Origin: Thalassospira sp. UBA1131
Lineage (GTDB): Bacteria; Pseudomonadota; Alphaproteobacteria; Rhodospirillales; Thalassospiraceae
NCBI RefSeq assembly: GCF_002311515.1
Contig: NZ_DCAO01000085.1
Span: forward strand, 21,102-29,398
Reading direction: 5' to 3'
DNA: 8,297 bases
Positions 1-6,276 of this stretch are shown piece by piece (the stretch's first letter is position 1; each line of letters opens with the position of its first letter). The position numbers were made by a program, and so were the translations under genes. Below the pieces are notes generated by a model. The model worked only from the letters and a program-made list of their open reading frames with translations. It had not been told where the DNA came from and did no database searches.

Positions 1-720
1 AACTGGCAGCGCGCAGTCAAATCCGAGACCGAGATTTTCTATATGCGGCAAGCCGCCCGCATTGTTGAAAACATGCATGAACGCATTTTCGAAATCGTCG
101 AACCGGGCATGAAGAAAAACGAACTGGTCGCGGAAATATTCCGTACCGGGATCGCCGGTGTTGACGGCATTGGGGGCGACTATCCGGCCATTGTACCGCT
201 TCTGCCATCGGGCGCAGATGCCGGTGCACCGCATCTGACCTGGGATGAAAAACCCGTTCCGGGCAATGCCGGGACTTTCTTTGAAATTGCCGGCTGTTAC
301 CGCCGTTATCACGCGCCGCTGTCGCGCACGATTTTCCTTGGTGAACCGGATCAGCGGTTCCTTGATGCCGAAAGTGCCCTGATCGAAGGCCTTCAGGCCG
401 GGCTTGAAGCCGCCAAACCGGGCAATGTCTGCGAAGACATCGCCATCGCCTTCTTTGGGGTCTTGCAGAAATTCGGCATCGAAAAAGACAGCCGCTGTGG
501 TTATCCGATCGGGCTTTCCTATCCGCCGGACTGGGGCGAACGCACCATGAGCCTGCGCCCCGGTGACCGCACGGTTCTTGAACCGGGCATGACCTTCCAC
601 TTCATGCCGGGCCTGTGGTTCGATGACTGGGGGATCGAGATCACCGAAAGCATGATGATCACCGAAACCGGGTCGAAAACCCTGACCAGCTATCCACGAC
701 AGCTGTTTGTCAAAAACTAA
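1..720 (+). CDS. doeA: Ectoine hydrolase, M24/creatinase-fold (3' part)
   Basis: The reading frame is open from base 1, so this is the C-terminal 239 residues of a protein that is usually about 390-400 aa; the start lies outside the window. The visible part is the pita-bread catalytic domain of the M24 family. The GAPHLTW histidine (about residue 78 here) matches the conserved catalytic histidine of creatinase and aminopeptidase P. The usual metal ligands are mostly missing: the first Asp is Glu (FFEIAG), the second is Pro (YHAPLSRT), the His of GHGIG is Tyr (GYPIGL), and one Glu is Met (HFMPG). That fits a creatinase-like, probably metal-independent amidohydrolase. DoeA/EutD opens the ectoine ring to N-acetyl-L-2,4-diaminobutyrate in the cytosol. 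The assignment rests on these motifs plus the DoeB and DoeX neighbours. A different creatinase-like hydrolase is possible but less likely. Confidence 0.85.
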   Translation, partial: NWQRAVKSETEIFYMRQAARIVENMHERIFEIVEPGMKKNELVAEIFRTGIAGVDGIGGDYPAIVPLLPSGADAGAPHLTWDEKPVPGNAGTFFEIAGCYRRYHAPLSRTIFLGEPDQRFLDAESALIEGLQAGLEAAKPGNVCEDIAIAFFGVLQKFGIEKDSRCGYPIGLSYPPDWGERTMSLRPGDRTVLEPGMTFHFMPGLWFDDWGIEITESMMITETGSKTLTSYPRQLFVKN

Positions 721-733
721 TTCCGCCAAAACC

Positions 734-771
734 GCACCGGACGCGCATCCCAAACATGCCACGTCCGGTGC
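734..771 (+). other. Hairpin in the doeA-doeB gap
   Basis: A perfect 10-bp inverted repeat (GCACCGGACG at 734-743, CGTCCGGTGC at 762-771) encloses a second short stem (GCAT at 745-748, ATGC at 756-759). RNA from this strand should fold into a stable extended hairpin 14 nt after the doeA stop. No T-run follows, so it is a poor intrinsic terminator on its own. It could protect the 3' end of the doeA message, act as a processing site, or be a REP-like element. Confidence 0.55.
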
Positions 772-781
772 CAGACGCCAC

Positions 782-816
782 AGCCTGACGACGACGGTCG
801 CGAAGTCAGGCTTTTT
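782..816 (+). terminator. Terminator or attenuator-like hairpin before doeB
   Basis: An 8-bp perfect stem (AGCCTGAC at 782-789, GTCAGGCT at 805-812) with a 15-nt loop is followed by a T-run at 812-816. The T-run leads straight into the doeB ribosome binding site (TAAGGA, 816-821). A stem followed by Ts is the classic intrinsic terminator layout, but the stem is short, the loop is long and the T-run has only five bases. Its place inside an apparent operon suggests partial termination or attenuation, or a hairpin that alters access to the doeB start. No competing antiterminator structure was recognised. Confidence 0.45.
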
Positions 817-828
817 AAGGATACGACC

Positions 829-1827
829 ATGACAAAACCATCGCCCATCAGCCCGACGATCCCGCTTGATCAGGATGGCATTCACCACGGCTTTTTAAAG
901 CTTCCCTATTCGCGTGATGATTCCGCGTGGGGTGCCGTGATGATCCCGATCACCGTGGTCCGCAATGGCAATGGCCCCACCGCCCTTTTGACCGGCGGCA
1001 ACCATGGCGACGAATATGAAGGCCTGGTATCGCTGTTCAAACTGGCGGAATCCCTGTCGGCTGGTGAAATCACCGGTCGTGTGATCATTCTGCCGGCCAT
1101 GAACTATCCGGCATTTCGCAGTGCATCGCGGACCTCCCCGATTGATGCGGGCAACATGAACCGTTCCTTCCCGGGCAAACCCGACGGCACGGTCACCCAA
1201 AAGATCGCCGATTATATCTTCCGCTATCTCGTGCCCGAGGCCGATATCGTTCTTGATATCCATTCCGGCGGCAAGACGCTTGATTTCATTCCGTTCGCAG
1301 CCGCCCACGTCCTGCCCGACAAGGAACAGGAAGCACGCTGTGTCGCGGCCATGAAGGCATTCGGCGCGCCCTATTCGATGATGATGCTCGAACTGGATGC
1401 GGTTGGCATGTTTGACACCGTGGTCGAGGAAGCTGGTAAAACCTTTGTCACCACCGAACTGGGTGGCGGCGGCTCAACCACAGCCGAACGTATCGCGATT
1501 GCCGATCGTGGTGTGCGCAACATCCTTATTCACGCCGGTATCCTCAAGGGCGAAATTGAACCGAGCCCGACCGGCACAACCATGCTTGATATGCCAGATG
1601 ACCGTTGCTTTGTCGCATCCGAGGCATCCGGCCTGTATGAGCCGTGCGTTGATCTGGGCGATATGGTCAAGGAAGGCGATCTGATCGCGCGTATTTATGA
1701 TGTCGAACGCACCGGCACCCCGCCGCGCGAATATTATGCCCCGCGCGAAGGCATCGTTTCGTGCCGCCATTTCCAGGGCCTGATCAAAACGGGTGACTGT
1801 TTGATTGTGATTGCCGAGGTGCTCTGA
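829..1827 (+). CDS. doeB: N-acetyl-L-2,4-diaminobutyrate deacetylase (DoeB/EutE)
   Basis: This 332-aa protein belongs to the succinylglutamate desuccinylase/aspartoacylase family (M14-like zinc hydrolases). The zinc site is intact: H59 and E62 in GGNHGDEYEG and H145 in DIHSGG. N109 and R112 in NMNRSFPG are the family's substrate-binding pair, and E210 in TTELGGGG fits the catalytic glutamate. Residues about 265-332 form the beta-barrel C-terminal domain with lipoyl-like GDMVKEGDLIARIY spacing. DoeB deacetylates the product of DoeA to L-2,4-diaminobutyrate and acetate in the cytosol. The start at 829 is set by TAAGGA at 816-821 with 7 nt spacing. The gene stops 2 nt before doeX, so the two are probably co-translated. 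Family membership is very secure; the substrate is inferred from the doeA and doeX neighbours. Confidence 0.87.
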   Translation: MTKPSPISPTIPLDQDGIHHGFLKLPYSRDDSAWGAVMIPITVVRNGNGPTALLTGGNHGDEYEGLVSLFKLAESLSAGEITGRVIILPAMNYPAFRSASRTSPIDAGNMNRSFPGKPDGTVTQKIADYIFRYLVPEADIVLDIHSGGKTLDFIPFAAAHVLPDKEQEARCVAAMKAFGAPYSMMMLELDAVGMFDTVVEEAGKTFVTTELGGGGSTTAERIAIADRGVRNILIHAGILKGEIEPSPTGTTMLDMPDDRCFVASEASGLYEPCVDLGDMVKEGDLIARIYDVERTGTPPREYYAPREGIVSCRHFQGLIKTGDCLIVIAEVL

Positions 1828-1829
1828 CC

Positions 1830-2321
1830 ATGGTCCGGCTTGATGAGCTCGATCTGAAAATCCTCAAAACCCTGCAACGCGAAGGGCGCATCACCAAGGT
1901 CAAACTGGCCGAGGCGGTGAACCTTTCGCCAAGCCCGTGCTGGGAACGGCTCAAACGCCTCGAAGACCTTGGCGTTATTTCGGGGTATCACGCCCATATC
2001 AATCTGGAAAAACTGGTCAAACCGACACTGGTTCTGACCGAAGTAACCCTGCGTCATCACCAGCATGACGATTTCCAGATTTTCGAACGCGCCGTACAGG
2101 ACATCCCCGAAATCGTCGAATGCTATGCGCTTGGCGGCGGGGTGGATTACATGCTCAAGGTGCTCTGTCATGACGTTGATGCCTATCAACGTCTGATCGA
2201 CCGGCTTTTGGTGTCCAATATCGGGATCGACCGCTACTTCACCTATATCGTCACCAAAAAGGTCAAAACCACCTCAATCACCCCGATTGAAAATCTGGTC
2301 GAGCCCCCCGAACGCAAATAA
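1830..2321 (+). CDS. doeX: Lrp/AsnC-family regulator, DoeX type
   Basis: This 163-aa protein has the two-part Lrp/AsnC build. An N-terminal winged helix-turn-helix (about residues 4-60, opening with LDELDLKILKTLQREGRIT, recognition helix around NLSPSPCWERLKRLEDLG) is followed by a RAM ligand-binding domain (about 65-155) with the glycine-rich ALGGGVDYMLKV turn. Lrp-type proteins form dimers to octamers that wrap DNA, and the RAM domain binds amino acids. Its position 2 nt after doeB matches the doeABX order known from Halomonas elongata, where DoeX binds the region ahead of doeA. The ligand is therefore probably an ectoine-degradation intermediate such as N-acetyl-diaminobutyrate or diaminobutyrate, but that is inference. 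GAGGT at 1816-1820, inside the end of doeB, serves as ribosome binding site. Confidence 0.82.
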   Translation: MVRLDELDLKILKTLQREGRITKVKLAEAVNLSPSPCWERLKRLEDLGVISGYHAHINLEKLVKPTLVLTEVTLRHHQHDDFQIFERAVQDIPEIVECYALGGGVDYMLKVLCHDVDAYQRLIDRLLVSNIGIDRYFTYIVTKKVKTTSITPIENLVEPPERK

Positions 2322-2330
2322 AAGCCGCGA

Positions 2331-2362
2331 CAGTGGGCAGGATCGTTTTCCTGCCCCGTCTG
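2331..2362 (+). terminator. Possible weak terminator hairpin after doeX
   Basis: GGGCAGGA (2335-2342) pairs perfectly with TCCTGCCC (2349-2356) around a 6-nt loop. CAG (2331-2333) and CTG (2360-2362) can extend the stem across a small internal loop. It begins 10 nt after the doeX stop codon, where an operon terminator is expected. No T-run follows on the + strand, so efficient rho-independent termination is doubtful. It may instead stabilise the 3' end of the message or work with Rho. Confidence 0.4.
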
Positions 2363-2399
2363 CATCCGCGCCCCCCAAAAAACGGTATGATTGTTCATA

Positions 2400-2480
2400 T
2401 TAACAATTAACGTTTAAGGCGAATTCGCGGCGAATTGGTCCGCAATTAGCCGCAATTACAGATAAAATCGCCGTAAATTT
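2400..2480. repeat. Helically phased AATT/AT-tract array
   Basis: AATT occurs at 2422, 2433, 2444 and 2454, then AAAAT at 2464 and AAATTT at 2475, giving centre-to-centre steps of about 10-11.5 bp, close to one turn of DNA. The first three AATTs build two overlapping 15-bp dyads: 2422-2436 (arms AATTCGC and GCGAATT) and 2433-2447 (arms AATTG and CAATT). CCGCAATTA is repeated directly at 2440 and 2450. Just upstream, TTAA recurs every 7 bp at 2400, 2407 and 2414. The array lies about 50-110 bp ahead of the next gene, so it may be an operator, an intrinsically curved promoter region, or both. No convincing -35/-10 pair was found in the gap. Confidence 0.5.
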
Positions 2481-2517
2481 GCCCGCACGTCTGCGTAACC
2501 TTTCTGTCAAAATACAC

Positions 2518-2522
2518 GGAGG
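2518..2522 (+). promoter_or_regulatory. Ribosome binding site fixing a GTG start
   Basis: GGAGG sits 6 nt ahead of GTG at 2529. The nearby ATG at 2525 is only 2 nt from GGAGG and its frame stops after three codons, so the GTG is the real start of the arylsulfotransferase-like gene. Confidence 0.75.
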
Positions 2523-2528
2523 TTATGC

Positions 2529-3935
2529 GTGCCTGATACTGGTCAATACGAAGAGTCCAACACCACCAATACCGGTGATCGCCTGTTTCTCACAGCTTCT
2601 GTGATCGGAATTGCCGCGATCAGCTTTGGGCTTGGCGCGTTTGTGGTACTGGCGGAAGTCCCGCCATACCAGTCTCTGAAAAATGCCTGGCGTGCCGGAA
2701 CAGCACTTTGGGAACAACGGACCAAATATACCGATGTCGAACGGCTTGATTTCTGGTCACCGGCCCGCACCGAGCAAACTGGTGTCACCATCCACGACCA
2801 GGACAAGGCGCAGGCTGGCCTGACACTTTATTCATCGGGCGATGGTCCCCATGCGGTTCTGATCGATATGGATGGCAACATCGTCCATGAATGGCGGATG
2901 CCGTTCAGTGCCATTCACGATGAAACATCCCCGATCCCCAACCCGCAAAAAGATGAATTCATGCATTGGCATACGGCCAAGATGGCGCCGGATGGCAATC
3001 TGATTGTCCAGTATACCGCGGCTGGCGATACGCCTTATGGCTATGGCATGGCCAAGATTGATCGCAATTCAAAACCGATCTGGAAATATCTTGGCACCGC
3101 GCATCATGATTTTTCCATCGCTGATGATGGTCGTGTCTATGCGCTGACACAGGAATTCCGCTTCAACACCTATCCCAATCGCAAACAACTCAGGCCGCCG
3201 CGCCTTGATGATTTTGCCGTGATCCTGTCGCCCGATGGCAAGGAGATCAAGCGCGTCTCGATTCTTGATGCGCTGATCAAGTCCAACTACGCCAACATGG
3301 TTGATTTTACTCCCTATTTCGCCAATGAAGACATCCTTCACACCAACACGATCCAGTTGATCGACGATAAAACAGCCGCCAACTTTGCCTATGGCAAGGC
3401 AGGTGACGTCGTTCTGTCCTTCCGCGACCTTGGCATCATTGCCGTTCTGGATATGGATGCGGAAAAGATCACCTGGGCCACCCGTGGGCCGTGGCTCGGC
3501 CAACATGACCCGGATGTTCTGCCCAATGGCGAAATCCTTTTGTTCGATAACCAGGGACAGTTTGCCGATCCCGATGCCGGGTTCTCGCGCATTCTGCAAA
3601 TCGATCCGCAAACAAATGCCATTACCTGGCAATACAAGGGCAACGCCGATCAGAAGTTTGACAGCAACATTCGTGCTGATCAGCAACGTCTGCCCAATGG
3701 CAATACACTGATTACGGAATCAAGTGGCGGTCGTCTGCTGGAAGTCACCGACAGCGGCGAAATCGTTTGGGAATTCCACAACCCGATCCGTCGCGATGAT
3801 CCCGACAATCCCGGCAAGAAACTCGTCCCCGTCGTTTCACAGGCCGAACGCATCAGCGATGCGCGTGCCGACCTGTTTCGCACTACCGCCCCCGCCTCAA
3901 ATACAGGCACCTCCAACGCAGGAGAAGCACAATGA
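2529..3935 (+). CDS. Membrane-anchored arylsulfotransferase-like beta-propeller protein
   Basis: This 468-aa protein has one N-terminal membrane helix (about residues 18-42) and then a long domain expected in the periplasm. That domain has repeated propeller blades: MAPDGNLIVQY (about 152), SIADDGRVYAL (196), VLPNGEILLFDN (330), RLPNGNTLITES (387), each followed by a blade ending in tryptophan such as ITWQYKG and IVWEF. This is the pattern of the arylsulfotransferase (ASST) family, which moves sulfate between phenolic compounds without PAPS. Histidines lie in loops at H146/H148, H192/H193, H271 and H326 and may line the active site, but the catalytic histidine could not be assigned. The last 20 residues are low-complexity Ser/Thr/Asn/Ala. 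The stop overlaps the next start (ATGA). It may be a true sulfotransferase or a non-enzymatic propeller; substrate unknown. Confidence 0.75.
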   Translation: MPDTGQYEESNTTNTGDRLFLTASVIGIAAISFGLGAFVVLAEVPPYQSLKNAWRAGTALWEQRTKYTDVERLDFWSPARTEQTGVTIHDQDKAQAGLTLYSSGDGPHAVLIDMDGNIVHEWRMPFSAIHDETSPIPNPQKDEFMHWHTAKMAPDGNLIVQYTAAGDTPYGYGMAKIDRNSKPIWKYLGTAHHDFSIADDGRVYALTQEFRFNTYPNRKQLRPPRLDDFAVILSPDGKEIKRVSILDALIKSNYANMVDFTPYFANEDILHTNTIQLIDDKTAANFAYGKAGDVVLSFRDLGIIAVLDMDAEKITWATRGPWLGQHDPDVLPNGEILLFDNQGQFADPDAGFSRILQIDPQTNAITWQYKGNADQKFDSNIRADQQRLPNGNTLITESSGGRLLEVTDSGEIVWEFHNPIRRDDPDNPGKKLVPVVSQAERISDARADLFRTTAPASNTGTSNAGEAQ

Positions 3936-4237
3936 AACCGCAAATGAACAGCTCGATAATTCCGGCATCTAATGCCAAACAATCCCAGACATTTCTGACC
4001 ATTGGCACTGTAACGCTTGCGGGCGCGATGATGCTGATTGCCTTTCCCGCCCAGGCTTATGTCGGGCCGGGTGCCGGTCTTAGCCTGCTATCCGCCTTGT
4101 GGGCGGTTTTGGCGGCAATCGTCGTTGCGGTCGGTTTTGTTTTGATGTGGCCGCTTCGCAAGATGATGCGCAAACGCAAGGCAAACCGTGCGGCAAAGCA
4201 CGCGACTGTCAACGCATCTGAACATCAAAATTCCTGA
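3932..4237 (+). CDS. Small secreted/membrane protein with YVGPGAG motif
   Basis: This 101-aa protein of unknown function starts in a 4-nt overlap (ATGA) with the preceding gene, using GGAG at 3921-3924 as ribosome binding site. A polar N-terminal stretch is followed by a hydrophobic segment (about residues 21-40) ending in PAQA, a good signal-peptidase site after residue 42. The mature protein would begin with YVGPGAGL, followed by a second hydrophobic helix (about 50-74) and a strongly basic tail (residues 76-90, RKMMRKRKANRAAK). The likely result is a single-helix inner-membrane protein with a glycine-rich motif at the periplasmic face and a basic cytosolic tail. Without cleavage it would have two helices. 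Translational coupling implies it works with the arylsulfotransferase-like protein, perhaps as a small subunit or anchor. Confidence 0.7.
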   Translation: MKPQMNSSIIPASNAKQSQTFLTIGTVTLAGAMMLIAFPAQAYVGPGAGLSLLSALWAVLAAIVVAVGFVLMWPLRKMMRKRKANRAAKHATVNASEHQNS

Positions 4238-4274
4238 TTGGGCAGGCAGATGAACTCATACCGGACTTTTTGCC

Positions 4275-5030
4275 ATGGGACTATTTGCCATGGGATTGTT
4301 TGATTGGCCCGCCCCGGCATTTGCCGCCCTTGATGACCTGATGGCCACGGCCATTGGTCCATTTGGCCGGGTGCTGATCTGGGCGTTGATCTGTGCTGGC
4401 GTTTCCATGGTTTTATATCGCCTGATCTCGCCGCAAACCCGCATCAAGCAGGTAAAGGCCGAAGTCAAGGCGGCCCAGCGCGCCATGTCCGATGACGATG
4501 GCGAGGATTTCGGACAAGGCATGCAACTTGCCAAGGCGCAGCTTGCCAAATCCTTCAAACTGGTCGGCTTTGTCATTGGCCCGGCGGTTGTGGCATCCTT
4601 GCCCGCCCTTGCCCTGATTGTCTGGCTGGACGGGCAATACGGATATAGCTGCCCGCCGCCCGGCGAACCGGTTCAGATCGACGTAGAACCCAAGGATACC
4701 GCGATCGAACAGATCGGCGGCAACCCTGATGCGGTCACCGGTGCCTGCCCGATTGTCCAGATCCCCGGACATATCGAAGGACACAGCCATATCGTCGAGG
4801 CAGCAGCCCCAATTCCGGTCATGCATCATAAAGTCTGGTGGAACAGCCTGATCGGCAATCCGGCGGGCTATTTGCCCGATGACACCCCGGTCACACAGCT
4901 TCGCTTTGCCTTGCAAAGTCAGGAAATTCTCTCTGCCGGTCCGGACTGGGCCCGCGGGTGGGAACTGACCTTCTTCGTAAGCCTGTTGCTGGGGTCACTT
5001 GCCATCAAGAAAGGGTTTCGGATCGAATGA
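4275..5030 (+). CDS. Three-helix membrane protein with EMC3/YidC-like topology
   Basis: This 251-aa protein was not matched to a characterised gene. It has a membrane helix at about residues 31-50, a charged Lys/Arg/Glu/Gln-rich predicted coiled coil at 52-93 (ISPQTRIKQVKAEVKAAQRA, then an acidic DDDGED patch), a second helix at 95-118, a loop of about 110 residues with Cys126 and Cys158, and a third helix at about 230-245 ending KKGFRIE. Positive charge after helix 1 and at the C-terminus puts the coiled coil and tail in the cytosol and the Cys-containing loop in the periplasm. That matches the EMC3/TMCO1 (DUF106) branch of the YidC superfamily, an inference from topology only. ATG 4275 has a weak CGGA site; ATG 4290 is an alternative start. 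The stop overlaps the next start (ATGA). Confidence 0.65.
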   Translation: MGLFAMGLFDWPAPAFAALDDLMATAIGPFGRVLIWALICAGVSMVLYRLISPQTRIKQVKAEVKAAQRAMSDDDGEDFGQGMQLAKAQLAKSFKLVGFVIGPAVVASLPALALIVWLDGQYGYSCPPPGEPVQIDVEPKDTAIEQIGGNPDAVTGACPIVQIPGHIEGHSHIVEAAAPIPVMHHKVWWNSLIGNPAGYLPDDTPVTQLRFALQSQEILSAGPDWARGWELTFFVSLLLGSLAIKKGFRIE

Positions 5031-6166
5031 CCAATGCGACCGCGAAACAGGCATCAAACAATACTGCGTTTCATGTCTCTGGCTGGGATCACTGGCTAAG
5101 CGGGCTGGTATCACGCCACCCGCAACACTGGATCCGGCTGGGCAATTTCGAAACCAAGCTGGCCGCCGACGCCATTGAAGATATCAAGATCGAAAAGCCG
5201 ATTTTTGTTGCCGGTCTTGCCCGATCGGGCAGCACCATTTTGCTCGAAACACTGGCCGGTCACGCGGATGCGGCAACCCACCGCTATCGCGATTATCCGC
5301 CTGTTTTCACGCCCTGGCTGTGGAACCGCTTTGTCGATCTGGCACCCGGCAAGAAAAATGTCGCGGTCGAACGCACCCATGCAGATGGCATCATTGTCAC
5401 CCCCGAAAGCCCCGAAGCGTTCGAGGAAATGATCTGGATGGCCTTTTTCAACAATCTGCATGAAATCGGCAAAAGCAACGTTCTCGATGGCCATATCAGC
5501 AACCCGGCCTTTGAACAGTTTTATCGCGATCACATTCGCAAACTGATCCATGTGCGCGGTGGCCAACGCTATGTGTCCAAGGCCAATTATCTGGTCACGC
5601 GGATGGAATATCTGCTGTCGATTTTCCCCGATGCCCGGTTTGTCTTACCGGTGCGCGATCCCGTCTGGCATATCGCATCCTTGATCAAACAGCATAAGCT
5701 GTTCTGTGCAGGCGAAGCCGACAACCCGCGTGCCATCGCCCATATGCAGCGCGTCGGGCATTACGAATTCGGGCTGGACCGCCGCCCGATCAATACCGGC
5801 GATTTGCACGAAACCTTCGCGATCATGAAGCTCTGGACCAATGGCGATGAAATCGAAGGCTGGGCGCGCTACTGGTCCAACCTGCATCATTATCTGGCCG
5901 ACCGGATGATCGTGAACAAGGATCTGGCAAAGGCGACACTGGTCGTGCGCTACGAAGATCTGGTCGCCGACCCGGCCAAACAACTCGCATCCCTGTTTGA
6001 CCATGTCGAACTGGATGATGCCGGGCCCCTGATTGATCGCGTCGCGCCGACCATCCATGCCCCGGACTATTACCGGCCGAAATTCGATGAGGGTGAAATT
6101 GCCCTGATCCGCGATATCACAAAGATCGCCGCCAAACGCTTTGGCTATGACGCGATATCTGCTTGA
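5027..6166 (+). CDS. PAPS-dependent sulfotransferase family protein
   Basis: This 379-aa cytosolic protein belongs to the P-loop sulfotransferase superfamily (Sulfotransfer_3-like). The 5'-phosphosulfate-binding loop is PIFVAGLARSGSTILLETL (residues 58-76, core G63-LARSGST-70). The 3'-phosphate-binding element is FVLPVRDPVWHIASLIK with R210 and S218, and VRYEDLV (307-313) is the usual late family motif. Such enzymes transfer sulfate from PAPS to a hydroxyl or amine. The frame is open upstream to an ATG at 4958, but the start at 5027 is preferred: it overlaps the preceding stop as ATGA, has AGAAAGGG or CGGA just ahead, and avoids 23 residues overlapping the previous gene. The acceptor is unknown. 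Coupling to the membrane protein and the nearby periplasmic arylsulfotransferase-like protein suggests a shared sulfo-transfer pathway. A divergent non-catalytic member is not excluded. Confidence 0.85.
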   Translation: MTNATAKQASNNTAFHVSGWDHWLSGLVSRHPQHWIRLGNFETKLAADAIEDIKIEKPIFVAGLARSGSTILLETLAGHADAATHRYRDYPPVFTPWLWNRFVDLAPGKKNVAVERTHADGIIVTPESPEAFEEMIWMAFFNNLHEIGKSNVLDGHISNPAFEQFYRDHIRKLIHVRGGQRYVSKANYLVTRMEYLLSIFPDARFVLPVRDPVWHIASLIKQHKLFCAGEADNPRAIAHMQRVGHYEFGLDRRPINTGDLHETFAIMKLWTNGDEIEGWARYWSNLHHYLADRMIVNKDLAKATLVVRYEDLVADPAKQLASLFDHVELDDAGPLIDRVAPTIHAPDYYRPKFDEGEIALIRDITKIAAKRFGYDAISA

Positions 6167-6201
6167 TACCGCCTGACCCGGCCCGCGCGAACACCACCAA
6201 A

Positions 6202-6239
6202 TAAAAAAGCGGGACAGGATCATCATCATCCTGTCCCGC
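6202..6239 (-). terminator. Intrinsic terminator of the minus-strand operon
   Basis: A perfect 12-bp stem (GCGGGACAGGAT at 6209-6220, ATCCTGTCCCGC at 6228-6239) has a 7-nt loop. Read on the minus strand it is followed by six Ts (6208-6203), then A and more Ts. It starts 37 nt after the stop of the small membrane-protein gene and should end the TRAP-amidase transcript efficiently. On the plus strand the stem is followed by GCAAGTTTG rather than a T-run, so it should be weaker for the sulfotransferase transcript. Confidence 0.9.
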
Positions 6240-6276
6240 AAGTTTGCTTGCATCTTCAGGGGTTCTCCCCGTCAGA

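Noticed and set aside
2400..2417. CtrA-type binding site (TTAA-N7-TTAA) in the TTAA cluster
   Set aside because: The TTAA copies are 3 bp apart (7-bp period), and no pair has the 7-bp spacer a CtrA site needs.
3069..3686. 205-codon open frame on the minus strand inside the arylsulfotransferase-like gene
   Set aside because: It lies wholly antisense to a gene with clear propeller repeats, has no recognisable domain and no convincing ribosome binding site; GC-rich codon bias readily leaves such frames open.
4413..4916. 167-codon open frame on the minus strand over the three-helix membrane protein gene
   Set aside because: The opposite frame has a coherent membrane topology and start-stop coupling; this one has neither.
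4958..5026. Upstream ATG giving a 23-residue longer sulfotransferase
   Set aside because: The extra segment overlaps the end of the preceding gene and does not resemble a sulfotransferase N-terminus, while the ATGA junction at 5027 is typical of coupled genes.
5645..6253. 202-codon open frame on the minus strand over the sulfotransferase gene
   Set aside because: It is antisense to conserved sulfotransferase motifs, runs across the terminator hairpin at its start, and its predicted product has no family character.
6238..6270. Short inverted repeats GCAAG/CTTGC and GGGG/CCCC after the main terminator stem
   Set aside because: Stems of only 4-5 bp are expected by chance, and neither has a T-run or a clear role.
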